This document shows, piece after piece, positions 1 to 8,928 of a stretch of 64,000 nucleotides of DNA. The translations under genes and the position numbers were made by a program. Location: contig CANQPS010000009.1 of NCBI GenBank assembly GCA_947625785.1, positions 1 through 64,000 on the forward strand, in the 5' to 3' direction. Each line of letters begins with the position of its first letter. Position 1 is the stretch's first letter. This DNA comes from an uncultured Clostridia bacterium. GTDB lineage: Bacteria > Bacillota > Clostridia > Oscillospirales > Acutalibacteraceae. Below the pieces are notes generated by a model that ran no database searches, was not told the DNA's origin, and was given only the letters and a program-made list of their open reading frames with translations.

Positions 1-226
1 ACAGAGGTTCCGCCAAAGGCGGAACAGGGGAGTTTCGCTCTCTGCGGAGAGCGACCAAAGGCTCTGCCTTTGGAAACTGCAAGCCTTTTAAAAAAGGCTT
101 GACCGAAAACTTTTACATTTTAAAATTTAAAAGTTTTTGAGAGTTTTAAGAGAACTTTTTGAAAAAAGTTCTCTTAACGGGTCGAGGGCAGAGCCCTCGT
201 GGGGTGTGGGGCAAAGCACCCACAAA
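1..226. repeat. Dispersed multi-hairpin repeat, copy 1
   Basis: This is a non-coding chain of inverted repeats. The visible hairpins are GTTCCGCC/GGCGGAAC (7-25), CGCTCTC/GAGAGCG, CCAAAGG/CCTTTGG, AAGCCTTTT/AAAAGGCTT, AAGAGAACTTT/AAAGTTCTCTT and GAGGGC/GCCCTC. The segment at about 127-184 is the exact reverse complement of segments near 46493-46550 and 46662-46719, so this copy lies in the opposite orientation. It has no open frame and may extend left of the window. It ends just before the promoter of the next gene. Confidence 0.85.
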
Positions 227-234
227 GGAAATTT

Positions 235-277
235 TTCGACTTATTTTTTCGACAAATCAAACATAATATGTTATAAT
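235..277 (+). promoter_or_regulatory. Sigma-A promoter with two 0A-box-like heptamers
   Basis: TCGACA (249-254) is followed by a 17-base spacer and a perfect TATAAT (272-277), 21 bases before the start codon at 299. TTCGACA at 248-254 is the exact reverse complement of the Spo0A box TGTCGAA, and TTCGACT at 235-241 differs from it by one base. The promoter hexamers are seen directly. Control by Spo0A is inference. Confidence 0.6.
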
Positions 278-298
278 TAAAACAGGAGTGATTTTAAT

Positions 299-2629
299 AT
301 GGATATAAAAGATACATTGAAAAAACTTGACATATTATTTAGTGAAAATAAAATTGATATGGTAGAGGGATTTTTATCAAAATCCCTTGAACAAGCTATT
401 AAGGAAGATGATACATCTTCTGTTATCACAATAGTTAATGAACTCATAGGCTTTTATCGTGATACCGGTAAATATGATATGGCTGTTTTGTATAGTCAAA
501 AAATTATTAATTTAATGAAAAATATTGGATTGGAAAACACAATTCATTATGCGACAACACTATTAAATGTTGCGAATGCGTACAGAGCGAGCGGAATACT
601 TGAACAATCGCTCGAATATTACAAACAAACAGAAACTATATATAAAAATTTATTGGATAAAAATGATTTTCTTTTTGCAAGTTTTTATAATAATAAAAGT
701 TTATTGTATCAAGAGTTAGGAGATTATGAACAATCTTGTGTATGCCTAAGGAAAGCCCTTGAAATTGCCGAAACTTATCCCGATGCTATAATTGAAGTGG
801 CAACTACATATACAAATTTAGCATCATCTTTGATAAAATTAAATAAATCGCAGGAGGCAAAAAACTGTCTTGATAAATCCATTAAAATATTTGAGAGCTT
901 TGAAAATAAAGATTATCATTACAGTGCAGCACTATCGGCGATGGGTGACTTCTATTTTCTTAAGGGTGAGTACGAAAACGCTATACTATACTATGAAAAA
1001 TCATTAACGGAATTATATAATCATACAGGTTTAACACATTCATATATGAGGGTAATGTCTAATATGCAGTTGTGTTATAAAAAGCTAAATCGTGAAAGTG
1101 AAATAAAAGGGTTAAATCTTTCCAAGTCATTTTACTTGGAATATGGAAAACCAATGATTGAAAGCAAATTTCCGGAATATGTCAATAAAATTGCAGTAGG
1201 TTTAGTCGGTGAAGGTTCAGAATGTTTTGGTTTTGATGATTTATATTCGTCTGACCACGATTTTGGAGTGGGCTTTTGTTTGTGGGTTAGCAAAGAAACT
1301 TATAATCATATAGGTACGGCATTGCAAAATGAATATGATAATCTGCCTAAGATTTACAAAGGATTTATAAATAATTCTTCTAAAAATATTAATTCTCGAA
1401 AAGGTGTAATAGTTATAGATGATTTTTATAACAGGATACTCGGTGAAATACCAAAAACTTTTGAACAGTGGTTATATATTGATGAGTGGAAACTTGCCAC
1501 AGCCACGAACGGAGAAATATTTTTTGACAATGAAGGTATATTTACAAAAATAAGGAACAGTATTTTATATTATCCCAAGGAAATATATATAATACGACTA
1601 TCGCAGGAATTAGTGAAAATGGCACAGAGTGGTCAGTATAACTATTCACGAATGATGGGCAGATGTGATTATTTTACAGCTAAAATTGCATTGAATAAAT
1701 TTATAGAGCATACAATCAATGTTATTTATTTGTTAAATAAAAAATATGCACCTTATTATAAGTGGCAGCGTGAGGGCATTAAGAAGTTAACAATTCTAAC
1801 TGATATTGTTGAAAAATTGGAATATCTTTTAAACGCAGAATCTCAAAAAGAAAATTGGATAGGGGTTGAAAATCTCAGCAGTTTTGGTAAAATAAATAAA
1901 AAAGATAACATTGTTAAAACTATCGAAGAAATAGCAAATTCGATAGTTAAAGAACTTAATCTTCAAAAATTATCATTTATCAACGATAATTATTTAGAAA
2001 GACAGGGGGAATATGTGTTGAATTTAAAAGAAAATTTGGTTGATGAGTTGGTTAAAATTGAATGGGAACAGTTTGATAAAGTAAAAAATATTGGCGGCAG
2101 GGCTGATTGTCAAGATGATTGGGAAACATTTTCGATAATGAGAAAAAGCCAATATATGATTTGGAATGTTGATATGCTTCAAAGTTATATAGATGATTTT
2201 AAAAATGCTATATCTATGGGAAGAAATCTTATTTCTGAAAAGTATGCAAGAATGATGAAGAGTACCTCACCGGAGGAATATGAAAAATTAAAAGATAATC
2301 TTGTATATATTTCAGATGAAACAAATTTGATTATTGAAAAAATTGTGGATATTCAAGTTACTATGATGGAAAATTTCGCCGAAAAATATCCTAAACTTGC
2401 CCTGAATGCAAGAAGCATACATTCAAGCGAAGATACAATATTTAATACATCTTATGAAACATATTTAAAAGGAGAATTGTCTACATATTCTCCTGAAACC
2501 TTGGCATTATATGGACAATTTGTAGTTAATCTTGTAAAAGAAAATAAAAATATTGCCGAGTTGATAATAAAAAATACTGTCAAAATGTACGGATATGATA
2601 GTTTAGATGATGCAGAAGAAAAAATTTAA
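299..2629 (+). CDS. TPR-repeat protein with DUF4037 nucleotidyltransferase-like domain
   Basis: A 776-residue, apparently cytoplasmic protein with no signal peptide or membrane segment. Residues of about 1-280 are helical tetratricopeptide-type repeats (for example YYKQTETIYKNL, YYEKSLTELY). From about 297 a nucleotidyltransferase-fold motif follows: GEGSECFGFDD, then S-D319-H-D321-F-G. This is the G-S...D-x-D signature of polymerase-beta-like enzymes and matches my memory of DUF4037. The rest is a long helical region. The ATG at 299 has AGGAGTG about 8 bases upstream. The next gene starts 26 bases after the stop with its own ribosome site, so the two are probably cotranscribed. The substrate is unknown. 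The family is only a predicted nucleotidyltransferase, and I cannot tell whether it modifies a small molecule, an RNA or a protein. Confidence 0.75.
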   Translation: MDIKDTLKKLDILFSENKIDMVEGFLSKSLEQAIKEDDTSSVITIVNELIGFYRDTGKYDMAVLYSQKIINLMKNIGLENTIHYATTLLNVANAYRASGILEQSLEYYKQTETIYKNLLDKNDFLFASFYNNKSLLYQELGDYEQSCVCLRKALEIAETYPDAIIEVATTYTNLASSLIKLNKSQEAKNCLDKSIKIFESFENKDYHYSAALSAMGDFYFLKGEYENAILYYEKSLTELYNHTGLTHSYMRVMSNMQLCYKKLNRESEIKGLNLSKSFYLEYGKPMIESKFPEYVNKIAVGLVGEGSECFGFDDLYSSDHDFGVGFCLWVSKETYNHIGTALQNEYDNLPKIYKGFINNSSKNINSRKGVIVIDDFYNRILGEIPKTFEQWLYIDEWKLATATNGEIFFDNEGIFTKIRNSILYYPKEIYIIRLSQELVKMAQSGQYNYSRMMGRCDYFTAKIALNKFIEHTINVIYLLNKKYAPYYKWQREGIKKLTILTDIVEKLEYLLNAESQKENWIGVENLSSFGKINKKDNIVKTIEEIANSIVKELNLQKLSFINDNYLERQGEYVLNLKENLVDELVKIEWEQFDKVKNIGGRADCQDDWETFSIMRKSQYMIWNVDMLQSYIDDFKNAISMGRNLISEKYARMMKSTSPEEYEKLKDNLVYISDETNLIIEKIVDIQVTMMENFAEKYPKLALNARSIHSSEDTIFNTSYETYLKGELSTYSPETLALYGQFVVNLVKENKNIAELIIKNTVKMYGYDSLDDAEEKI

Positions 2630-2655
2630 ATTTTAAAGTACAAGGAGAAATACCT

Positions 2656-4419
2656 ATGAAGAAAAAAATTAGAAAATTTTTATTATCTTTGATAATGTCA
2701 GTAACATTAGTTTTTGTTTCTGTATCACCTGCTTTTGCGGGAGATACTGATGAATATAATATATATCACGGAAATTTAAACTTTAATGATATTGAGTATG
2801 AACATTATAATCTTAATGATATGAATAGCTTTGCCAAGAAACTAAGAAATTTAATTACTCAAAAAAATAAATTTGATGATATTGAAAATTGTATATATGA
2901 TATGTTATATGAAATAGATTATATACAGTCTTTATATTCTTATACGGGCATACAGATAAGTATTGATTATAAGAATAGTTATTATATTAATGAAAAAGAT
3001 TACTGTTCGAAACTTTTTTCAGATGCTTATGATGTTTTTGGATTGGCTATCAGTGATGCACTTAAATCGGATTATAAAGAACAAATATTAGAAAAATTTG
3101 ATTTTCAGAACCTTGAAAATTACACAGCAAATAAAAATAATGATGATAAATTAAGTCAGTATATGACTGATTATTATAATATATATGATGATATATCCAA
3201 TATCAACAATCTCTCTGATACTGATTTGAAAAAATTAAAAAATAGTATGGCTTCAATCTATTCAAATATAATTTCTGTTTATAAAAATTCCTATAAGACT
3301 TATGATGATTTTCTAAAATATTACTGGGTAAGAGATTTTTCGTCAGATGATATTGATGATATGCATAATTATGTAAAAAAGTATATTGTGCCTCTTTATA
3401 GCAGGCTATACAATGAAATCGAAAAAGATGGAAAAGAAATTGTCAATTCAAAAAAAATGAGTACAAGTAAGATGCTTGACAGTGTGGGTATGTATATCGG
3501 GGATATTTCAAGTGATATGAAAACAGCATTTCAATATATGCGTAATATGAATTTGTACTATATAGGCAACGAAAAAAATAATATGAATGATGGTTATACT
3601 GTCGAATTTTACCATATTAATGAGCCATTTATATATCTTTATAAAAATGATTCATTTTATGATTTTAGCAGCTTGATACACGAATTTGGCCATTTTTATC
3701 ATTCATATAATGACGATAATTATTATTTTAATATAACTGATGATGTAGAAGCATCAGAGGTTCATTCACAAGGATTAGAGTTGTTATTTTTGGACTATTA
3801 CGATGAATTGTTTGGCAAAGATGCAAATATCCTTAGAAAATACATATTGTTCAATATGTTAGATTCAATAGTTCAGGGTTGTTGTATAGAAGAATTTGAA
3901 AGAACTGTATTCAATAGTGAAAAAGCTATGTCCGGTGATGAATTAACAAAATTATTTGGTGATTTATGTAAAGAGTATAGTGTGGGTTTTGAGGATTATG
4001 AATGGATTTCAATAACGCATCTATATGAAGCACCGGGATATTACATAGGATATGCCGTATCGGCACTTATTGCACTCGATATATGGGAAAATTCTTTGAC
4101 AGATAAAAAAACTGCTGTTCAGCAATATCTTGATTTTGAATATTACAGCGGATATTATTATTTACAGGATATTATGGAAGAAGTAGGAATAGAAGATGTA
4201 TTTTCTGAGAATTATATTAAGGGAATAGAAACAACGATTCAAAATTATTTGGACAATCCTAATGATGTAACCGTACCGGCTGATACTACACCGGCTACTA
4301 CACCTACAAACTCATTTTCTCTTAATATGAATAGTCAGGCTTGGATTTTCATAATGATTTTTGTAGGTGCAATAGTATTGGTTGTAGTTGTAGGGCTTGT
4401 CTGTATGAAAGTTTTATAA
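2656..4419 (+). CDS. Exported, membrane-anchored M3-family (oligoendopeptidase F-like) metallopeptidase
   Basis: A 587-residue protein with an N-terminal signal peptide (basic start, hydrophobic core, likely AFA cleavage near residue 28). The zinc site is complete: H342-E-F-G-H346, with E368 in SEVHSQGLE, equivalent to the E of EAPSQ in thimet oligopeptidase. Further on, THLYEAPGYYIGYAVS matches the substrate-binding His/Tyr segment of M3 enzymes. A Thr/Pro-rich linker (about 538-550) leads to a C-terminal membrane span (about 561-584) with almost no tail, so the catalytic domain should face outside. M3 enzymes are usually cytoplasmic peptide scavengers, so the double anchoring signals are notable. 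It probably trims peptides at the cell surface. Ribosome site AAGGAG. The family call is firm at motif level; the substrate is unknown. Confidence 0.8.
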   Translation: MKKKIRKFLLSLIMSVTLVFVSVSPAFAGDTDEYNIYHGNLNFNDIEYEHYNLNDMNSFAKKLRNLITQKNKFDDIENCIYDMLYEIDYIQSLYSYTGIQISIDYKNSYYINEKDYCSKLFSDAYDVFGLAISDALKSDYKEQILEKFDFQNLENYTANKNNDDKLSQYMTDYYNIYDDISNINNLSDTDLKKLKNSMASIYSNIISVYKNSYKTYDDFLKYYWVRDFSSDDIDDMHNYVKKYIVPLYSRLYNEIEKDGKEIVNSKKMSTSKMLDSVGMYIGDISSDMKTAFQYMRNMNLYYIGNEKNNMNDGYTVEFYHINEPFIYLYKNDSFYDFSSLIHEFGHFYHSYNDDNYYFNITDDVEASEVHSQGLELLFLDYYDELFGKDANILRKYILFNMLDSIVQGCCIEEFERTVFNSEKAMSGDELTKLFGDLCKEYSVGFEDYEWISITHLYEAPGYYIGYAVSALIALDIWENSLTDKKTAVQQYLDFEYYSGYYYLQDIMEEVGIEDVFSENYIKGIETTIQNYLDNPNDVTVPADTTPATTPTNSFSLNMNSQAWIFIMIFVGAIVLVVVVGLVCMKVL

Positions 4420-4423
4420 AATA

Positions 4424-4513
4424 TTACTGTTTATCATTTACTTGTACAAGACACATTGTTAAAATTCCCAGAATTGCCCCAATAAAAATTCCAATAACTA
4501 TTCCTATTATCAT
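4424..4513 (-). CDS. 29-residue hydrophobic membrane peptide, DUF3789-like
   Basis: A minus-strand frame from ATG (4511-4513) to TAA (4424-4426) encodes 29 residues: MIIGIVIGIFIGAILGI, then LTMCLVQVNDKQ. It has a textbook ribosome site, AAGGAGTG, about 9 bases upstream (4523-4530). One Gly-rich membrane helix is followed by a Cys and a short polar tail. The form resembles the tiny DUF3789 proteins of Firmicutes as I remember them. It is convergent with the peptidase gene, whose stop is only 4 bases away. It could equally be a type I toxin-like peptide. The ribosome site and the clean helix make it more than a chance frame, but expression is unproven. Confidence 0.6.
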   Translation of the reverse strand: MIIGIVIGIFIGAILGILTMCLVQVNDKQ

Positions 4514-4582
4514 AATATAAAACACTCCTTTTTATAATTATATGATTGCAAAATATATTTTATGTCAGGTAAGGTGAAATTT

Positions 4583-5521
4583 TTGAAAATACTTGTAATT
4601 CTTACAGGCGGAACAATAGGAAGTACAATAGAAAATAATCTGATTAATACTACAAGGAAAACATCTTATAGAATAATTGAGATGTACAATGAAAAATATA
4701 AAGATGATATAAATTTTGAAGTTGTACAACCTATAAATATTCTTAGCGAAAACCTCGTAAAAGAGCAGTGGGAAGTATTGGGAAAATACTTACTGTCGAT
4801 TGATTTAGTAAATTATGATGGTGTAATAATAACACACGGCAGTGATACTCTTGCGTATTCGTCAGCTTTTATTGGTATATTGATGGAAAAAACAAGTAAG
4901 CCTATTACAATAACAGCAAGTAATAAAGTTCTTGATGATAAAAATTCAAATGGTATGGATAATTTTAGAGGTTGTGTACAGATTATAAAATCCGGCATTA
5001 AAGGTGTATATACTGTTTATCGTGATAATAATAACAGGGTTATTGTGTATAATTCGACCAGATTGAGGGAAGCTGATTTATATAGTGATGAATTTTCGAG
5101 TTGGGGAGATGTATTCGGAGAAATATACAACGACAGCCTGAAAATAACACAAAATAATCTTAATCTGTATAATTCAGGGATTGATGTAAATCTTAATAAT
5201 ATTCTCAATATGAAAAATGTTCTTATGATTAGACCGTATCCCTCAATGAATTACGATTGTTTTAATCTTAAAAATGTAGATGCTGTTGTGCATATATTTT
5301 ATCATTCTTCAACAGCGTGTACATTCGGAGATAATACCTCCATCATTAATTTTATTCTTAAATGTAATGATATGGGAATAAAAATTTATGGCTGTTGTGA
5401 TAAGGTGAATTTTGGCATAAAATATGCTTCATCAGGTAAATTTTTTGATAATAATATAGTTATACTGAATAATATTTCTCCGGAAGAAGCGTATGTAAGA
5501 GCAACTCTTGGATTGCTATAA
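4583..5521 (+). CDS. L-asparaginase family amidohydrolase
   Basis: Predicted to hydrolyse L-asparagine (or a related amide) to aspartate and ammonia in the cytoplasm. The first catalytic Thr lies in ILTGGTIGS at the N-terminus. The second motif, ITHGSDTLAYS, corresponds to HGTDT with Ser for the first Thr. The protein is about 312 residues, slightly short for type I asparaginases, with no signal peptide. An ATG at 4562 is in frame but has no ribosome site. TTG at 4583 follows AAGGTG by 5 bases and gives an N-terminus starting right at the conserved KILVILTGG strand, so I chose it. A GatD-like or other amidase role cannot be excluded because the C-terminal half is divergent. It stands alone, in the same direction as the sugar operon that follows. 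Confidence 0.75.
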   Translation: MKILVILTGGTIGSTIENNLINTTRKTSYRIIEMYNEKYKDDINFEVVQPINILSENLVKEQWEVLGKYLLSIDLVNYDGVIITHGSDTLAYSSAFIGILMEKTSKPITITASNKVLDDKNSNGMDNFRGCVQIIKSGIKGVYTVYRDNNNRVIVYNSTRLREADLYSDEFSSWGDVFGEIYNDSLKITQNNLNLYNSGIDVNLNNILNMKNVLMIRPYPSMNYDCFNLKNVDAVVHIFYHSSTACTFGDNTSIINFILKCNDMGIKIYGCCDKVNFGIKYASSGKFFDNNIVILNNISPEEAYVRATLGLL

Positions 5522-5949
5522 AATAAGTTACTAAAAAATTTATACTTTTATAACAATTTTATTAATAATATTATTATATTAGGCTTTTTATTACTTTAAA
5601 GAATAATAATTGCCTTGAAGTGACTGTTTTGTGAACAATATTTGTGCAATTTGTATATTTTTGTTATGTTGAAATATATAAAATTTATAGTATATATTTG
5701 TTAAATATGTATGAAAATTAAAATATTAATAGGTAAAATATACAATATTTTTATACATATTTTATCTATATATATAAAATCGTGCTTTGGTTGTTGCAAA
5801 ACAGTGACCTTTTATGATATTATTGTTATAGATACAACAGCATATTAAAAATTGCGTAAACAATTGGTGCGATTTTGTATGTATTGTACACAGTATATTT
5901 TTTAGTATGCTGATTAAATTTATATTTTATGAAAGAAGGAAATGTAATT
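5522..5949. other. 428-base AT-rich region upstream of the maltodextrin operon
   Basis: There is no credible gene here. The only short frames lack ribosome sites. It must hold the promoter of the downstream operon, but I cannot choose one confidently: TTGTAC (about 5884) with TATGCT 16 bases on is a weak candidate. A sequence near 5855-5872 (GCGTAAACAATTGGTGC) faintly resembles a LacI/MalR-type operator but is poorly symmetric. The end of the region carries the ribosome site AAGGAAA for the binding-protein start at 5950. Confidence 0.4.
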
Positions 5950-7284
5950 ATGTTAAGTAAAAAGAAGGTTGCCAGCCTTATACTGGCTTCATTGATGGTT
6001 GCTGGTGCATTTGCAGGTTGTGGCGGTAATAAGGATGACGACAACAGTCGAGGCGGTAGTAACCCAGGAAGCCAAGGCAGCAGTAACACAGGAAGCCAAG
6101 GCGGCAGTACTACTCATTATGGTCCTGAAAACACAGACCTTTCAGATGAGGCTACAAACGGTGTTATTAAATTGAAGGTTTGGGGTTCACAAGCTGACCA
6201 AGATATACTTAAAAAGCTCTGCACAGACTTCGCAAAAGAATACGAAGAGGGCAAGAGTTATAAGTTTGAGTTTGAGTATGGCGTTGTAGGTGAACCGGAT
6301 GCCCAAAAAACAATTACAGGCGACCCGGATGCTGCTGCTGATGTATTTGCGTTTGCAAATGACCAGTTTGACCTACTCTTAGATGGTGGTTACCTCGCAA
6401 AAGTTATAAGAAATAAAGACGAAATTATAGCAGCAAATGATGAAGGTTCAGTAGCATCAGTTACTGATAACGGAGTTCTTTATGCTTATCCTCTTACATC
6501 GGATAACGGATACTTCCTCTACTATGATAAGTCAAAGCTCACAGAAGATGATGTTAAATCTTGGGAATCAATAGTTTCTAAATGTGATACAAACGGTTGG
6601 AAATATCATATGAACCTTATTGATAACGGTTGGTATCTTGCAGGTTTCTTTATCGGTGCAGGTGCACAGATTATTCCTTCAACAGATAACAAGACAAATG
6701 ATGTTGAATTTGGTAAGTATCCGGATGTAGCTGAGTATCTTAGAACTTTCGTTCAAGGAGCAAACTACCTCAACGGTGACGATAACCTTGTAGAGGCAGG
6801 ATTTAAAGATGGTACACTTGCTTGTGCAGTATCAGGTACTTGGGCTGCTGAGGCTTTCGAAGGTGCTCTCGGTGATAATTTAGGTGCAACTAAACTCCCT
6901 ACATTTACAACAACCAAAGCTACTTACCAAACAGGTTCATTCGGTGGATATAAGCTCATTGGTGTAAATGCATATTCTAAGGTTGGCGGTGCTGCTGCTT
7001 GTTTAGCTGAATATCTTTCAAGTGAATCATCTCAAGCATACAGATTTGAACAAAAGGGTTATGGTCCATCTAACAAAAATGTTCAGGCTTCTGATGCAGT
7101 TAAGGCTAATGCTCCTTTGGCTGCTTTAGGTGCACAATCTGCATATTCTGTACCACAGCGTGGTGTTGCTAATGCTTTCTGGTCTGCTTCAAATGCATTC
7201 AGCCAGGCTATTAAAGACCCAGCAAATACCAAAACTACACAAGAACTCCTTGATGCTTATGTTGCAGGTTGTAAAGAGGCTTAA
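5950..7284 (+). CDS. Maltose/maltodextrin-type ABC transporter substrate-binding lipoprotein
   Basis: Captures a sugar, probably maltodextrin, outside the membrane and delivers it to the two permeases encoded next. The 444-residue protein begins with a lipoprotein signal (LVASL-type core, A-F-A-G-C24 lipobox), then a Gly/Ser/Asn linker to about residue 55. The mature domain starts IKLKVWGSQADQ and continues as a family 1 solute-binding (MalE-like) fold with DVFAFANDQFDLLLDGG. An ATG at 5929 is in frame, but the sequence following it is itself the ribosome site AAGGAAA, which sits about 9 bases before the ATG at 5950. The protein then also starts directly with a signal peptide, so 5950 is preferred. 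The nearby lipid-anchored amylase supports starch breakdown products as substrate. The exact sugar is inference. Confidence 0.88.
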   Translation: MLSKKKVASLILASLMVAGAFAGCGGNKDDDNSRGGSNPGSQGSSNTGSQGGSTTHYGPENTDLSDEATNGVIKLKVWGSQADQDILKKLCTDFAKEYEEGKSYKFEFEYGVVGEPDAQKTITGDPDAAADVFAFANDQFDLLLDGGYLAKVIRNKDEIIAANDEGSVASVTDNGVLYAYPLTSDNGYFLYYDKSKLTEDDVKSWESIVSKCDTNGWKYHMNLIDNGWYLAGFFIGAGAQIIPSTDNKTNDVEFGKYPDVAEYLRTFVQGANYLNGDDNLVEAGFKDGTLACAVSGTWAAEAFEGALGDNLGATKLPTFTTTKATYQTGSFGGYKLIGVNAYSKVGGAAACLAEYLSSESSQAYRFEQKGYGPSNKNVQASDAVKANAPLAALGAQSAYSVPQRGVANAFWSASNAFSQAIKDPANTKTTQELLDAYVAGCKEA

Positions 7285-7338
7285 TCTGAAATATATTGCT
7301 TAAATTAAGTTAATACTTTTGTAAAAATCAAGTTCTAT

Positions 7339-7370
7339 CAAGCAGTCTTGGTATATACCCTGACTGCTTG
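7339..7370 (+). promoter_or_regulatory. Intercistronic hairpin after the binding-protein gene
   Basis: CAAGCAGTC (7339-7347) pairs with GACTGCTTG (7362-7370) around a 14-base loop. No clean T-run follows, so it looks more like a processing or mRNA-stabilising hairpin than a full terminator. Such elements often keep binding-protein mRNA more abundant than permease mRNA in ABC importers; that role here is inference. Confidence 0.55.
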
Positions 7371-7425
7371 TGTTGGCTTGGGCGGCTTTAATTGATAAAA
7401 TTTTTATATACAGGAGTGTGAGAAG

Positions 7426-8928
7426 ATGAATTATATTGATTATGTCAGCTTAAATCCATTTCAAAGATTTTTGCGTAAAATCGTTGGATTTTTCATTAAT
7501 CTCCCTCGTAATGTAGGAAATTTGTTTAAAAAAATCGGCAGAGGAATAGTTTCATTCTTCAAATGGATTGTAGACGGAGTAAAAGACTATTTTTCAAGAT
7601 TTTCAAAGGGCGATAGTTTTACCAAATTATCCTATATTATAATGGGAACAAGCAGTATTGCAAGAGGTCAGCTTTTAAAAGGTTTTCTTTTCTTTTTCAC
7701 AGAAGTTGCATATTTTGTTTATATGATTTCCTTTGGTATGAAATGGCTTTCGCAATTTGATACACTTGGTGATACAGAAACATATAAATATGTACCTGAA
7801 GGATCTTGGAAAGAAGAAACTGTACAGGGTGACAACTCAATGTTTATCCTTTTGTTCGGTGTATTAACAATTATCATAACAGTTGTATTCTTTGCTTTGT
7901 ATATAGGTAATACAAAGTCCGCATATAAGACACAGTTGTTGGTAGAAAGCGGCAAAAAACTTGAAACAAGTAAAGAAATGATTCATAATCTTCTTGATAA
8001 GAATTTCCATACAACACTTCTTACGATTCCTACATTAATGGTTTGTGCGTTTACAATTATCCCATTAGTATTTATGATTCTTATAGCATTCACAAACTAT
8101 GATATAGAACACCAGCCACCGGGAAAACTCTTTACTTGGGTTGGTTTTGATAACTTCTCTGATGTATTCTTTGGCAGTGGCAAGAAGTCAAAAACATTCT
8201 TTAAACTCCTTGAATGGACAATAGTTTGGGCTATATTTGCAACATTTGTAAACTATATTTTAGGTATGGTACTTGCTCTTATGATTAATAAGAAGGGTAT
8301 TAAACTTAAAGCCTTTTGGAGAACACTTTTCGTTATAACAATAGCTGTTCCAAACTTCGTTACACTTCTTTTGATGAGCCAAATGCTTAACGAATATGGT
8401 GCTATTAATGTTTTGCTTCAAAACTTGGGCATTACTGACCATAATATACTCTTCCTTACAGACCCGGGCGGACTTATTCCTAAGATAACTGTTATAGTGG
8501 TAAACTGTTGGATAGGTATTCCTTATACGATGCTTATTACAAGTGGTATCCTTATGAATATTCCTGAGGAATTGTACGAAAGTGCAAAGATTGATGGTGC
8601 AGGACCGGTAAGAACATTTGTAAGCATTACATTGCCGTATATGCTGTTTGTTACAACACCTTATCTTATTACACAATTTGTTGGTAACATCAACAACTTT
8701 AATGTAATATATCTTTTGACGGGCGGCGGTCCAAATACACAAGAATATTACAATGGTGCAGGTAAAACAGACCTTCTTGTTACCTGGTTATATAAATTAA
8801 CAAACGATACGTCTGATTTTAACCTTGCTTCAACAATAGGTATTCTTATATTTATAATCTGTTCTGCTTTGTCACTGATTACATTTAACTCAACAAAATC
8901 AGCTAAGAACGAGGAGGAATTCTCATGA
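7426..8928 (+). CDS. MalF-like sugar ABC transporter permease
   Basis: First membrane subunit of the sugar importer. It has 500 residues, longer than typical permeases of about 300, because of a basic, aromatic N-terminal extension of some 60 residues and an extra membrane pair (about 85-160) before the six-span transport core, as in E. coli MalF. The cytoplasmic EAA loop that docks the ATPase is clear: EELYESAKIDGAGPVRTF. Ribosome site GGAGTG about 8 bases before ATG. The last 4 bases overlap the start of the next permease (ATGA), implying translational coupling. No ATPase gene is in this cluster, so a shared MsmX/MalK-type ATPase encoded elsewhere is expected. Confidence 0.9.
   Translation: MNYIDYVSLNPFQRFLRKIVGFFINLPRNVGNLFKKIGRGIVSFFKWIVDGVKDYFSRFSKGDSFTKLSYIIMGTSSIARGQLLKGFLFFFTEVAYFVYMISFGMKWLSQFDTLGDTETYKYVPEGSWKEETVQGDNSMFILLFGVLTIIITVVFFALYIGNTKSAYKTQLLVESGKKLETSKEMIHNLLDKNFHTTLLTIPTLMVCAFTIIPLVFMILIAFTNYDIEHQPPGKLFTWVGFDNFSDVFFGSGKKSKTFFKLLEWTIVWAIFATFVNYILGMVLALMINKKGIKLKAFWRTLFVITIAVPNFVTLLLMSQMLNEYGAINVLLQNLGITDHNILFLTDPGGLIPKITVIVVNCWIGIPYTMLITSGILMNIPEELYESAKIDGAGPVRTFVSITLPYMLFVTTPYLITQFVGNINNFNVIYLLTGGGPNTQEYYNGAGKTDLLVTWLYKLTNDTSDFNLASTIGILIFIICSALSLITFNSTKSAKNEEEFS

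Noticed and set aside
5855-5872. Possible LacI/MalR or CcpA operator upstream of the maltodextrin operon
   Set aside because: Symmetry is poor and it does not match the catabolite-response consensus well enough to call.
8260-8742. A 160-codon open frame on the minus strand inside the MalF-like gene
   Set aside because: Lies fully within a clearly conserved permease gene, is rich in Cys/Asn/Tyr in the way of antisense frames, and has no ribosome site.
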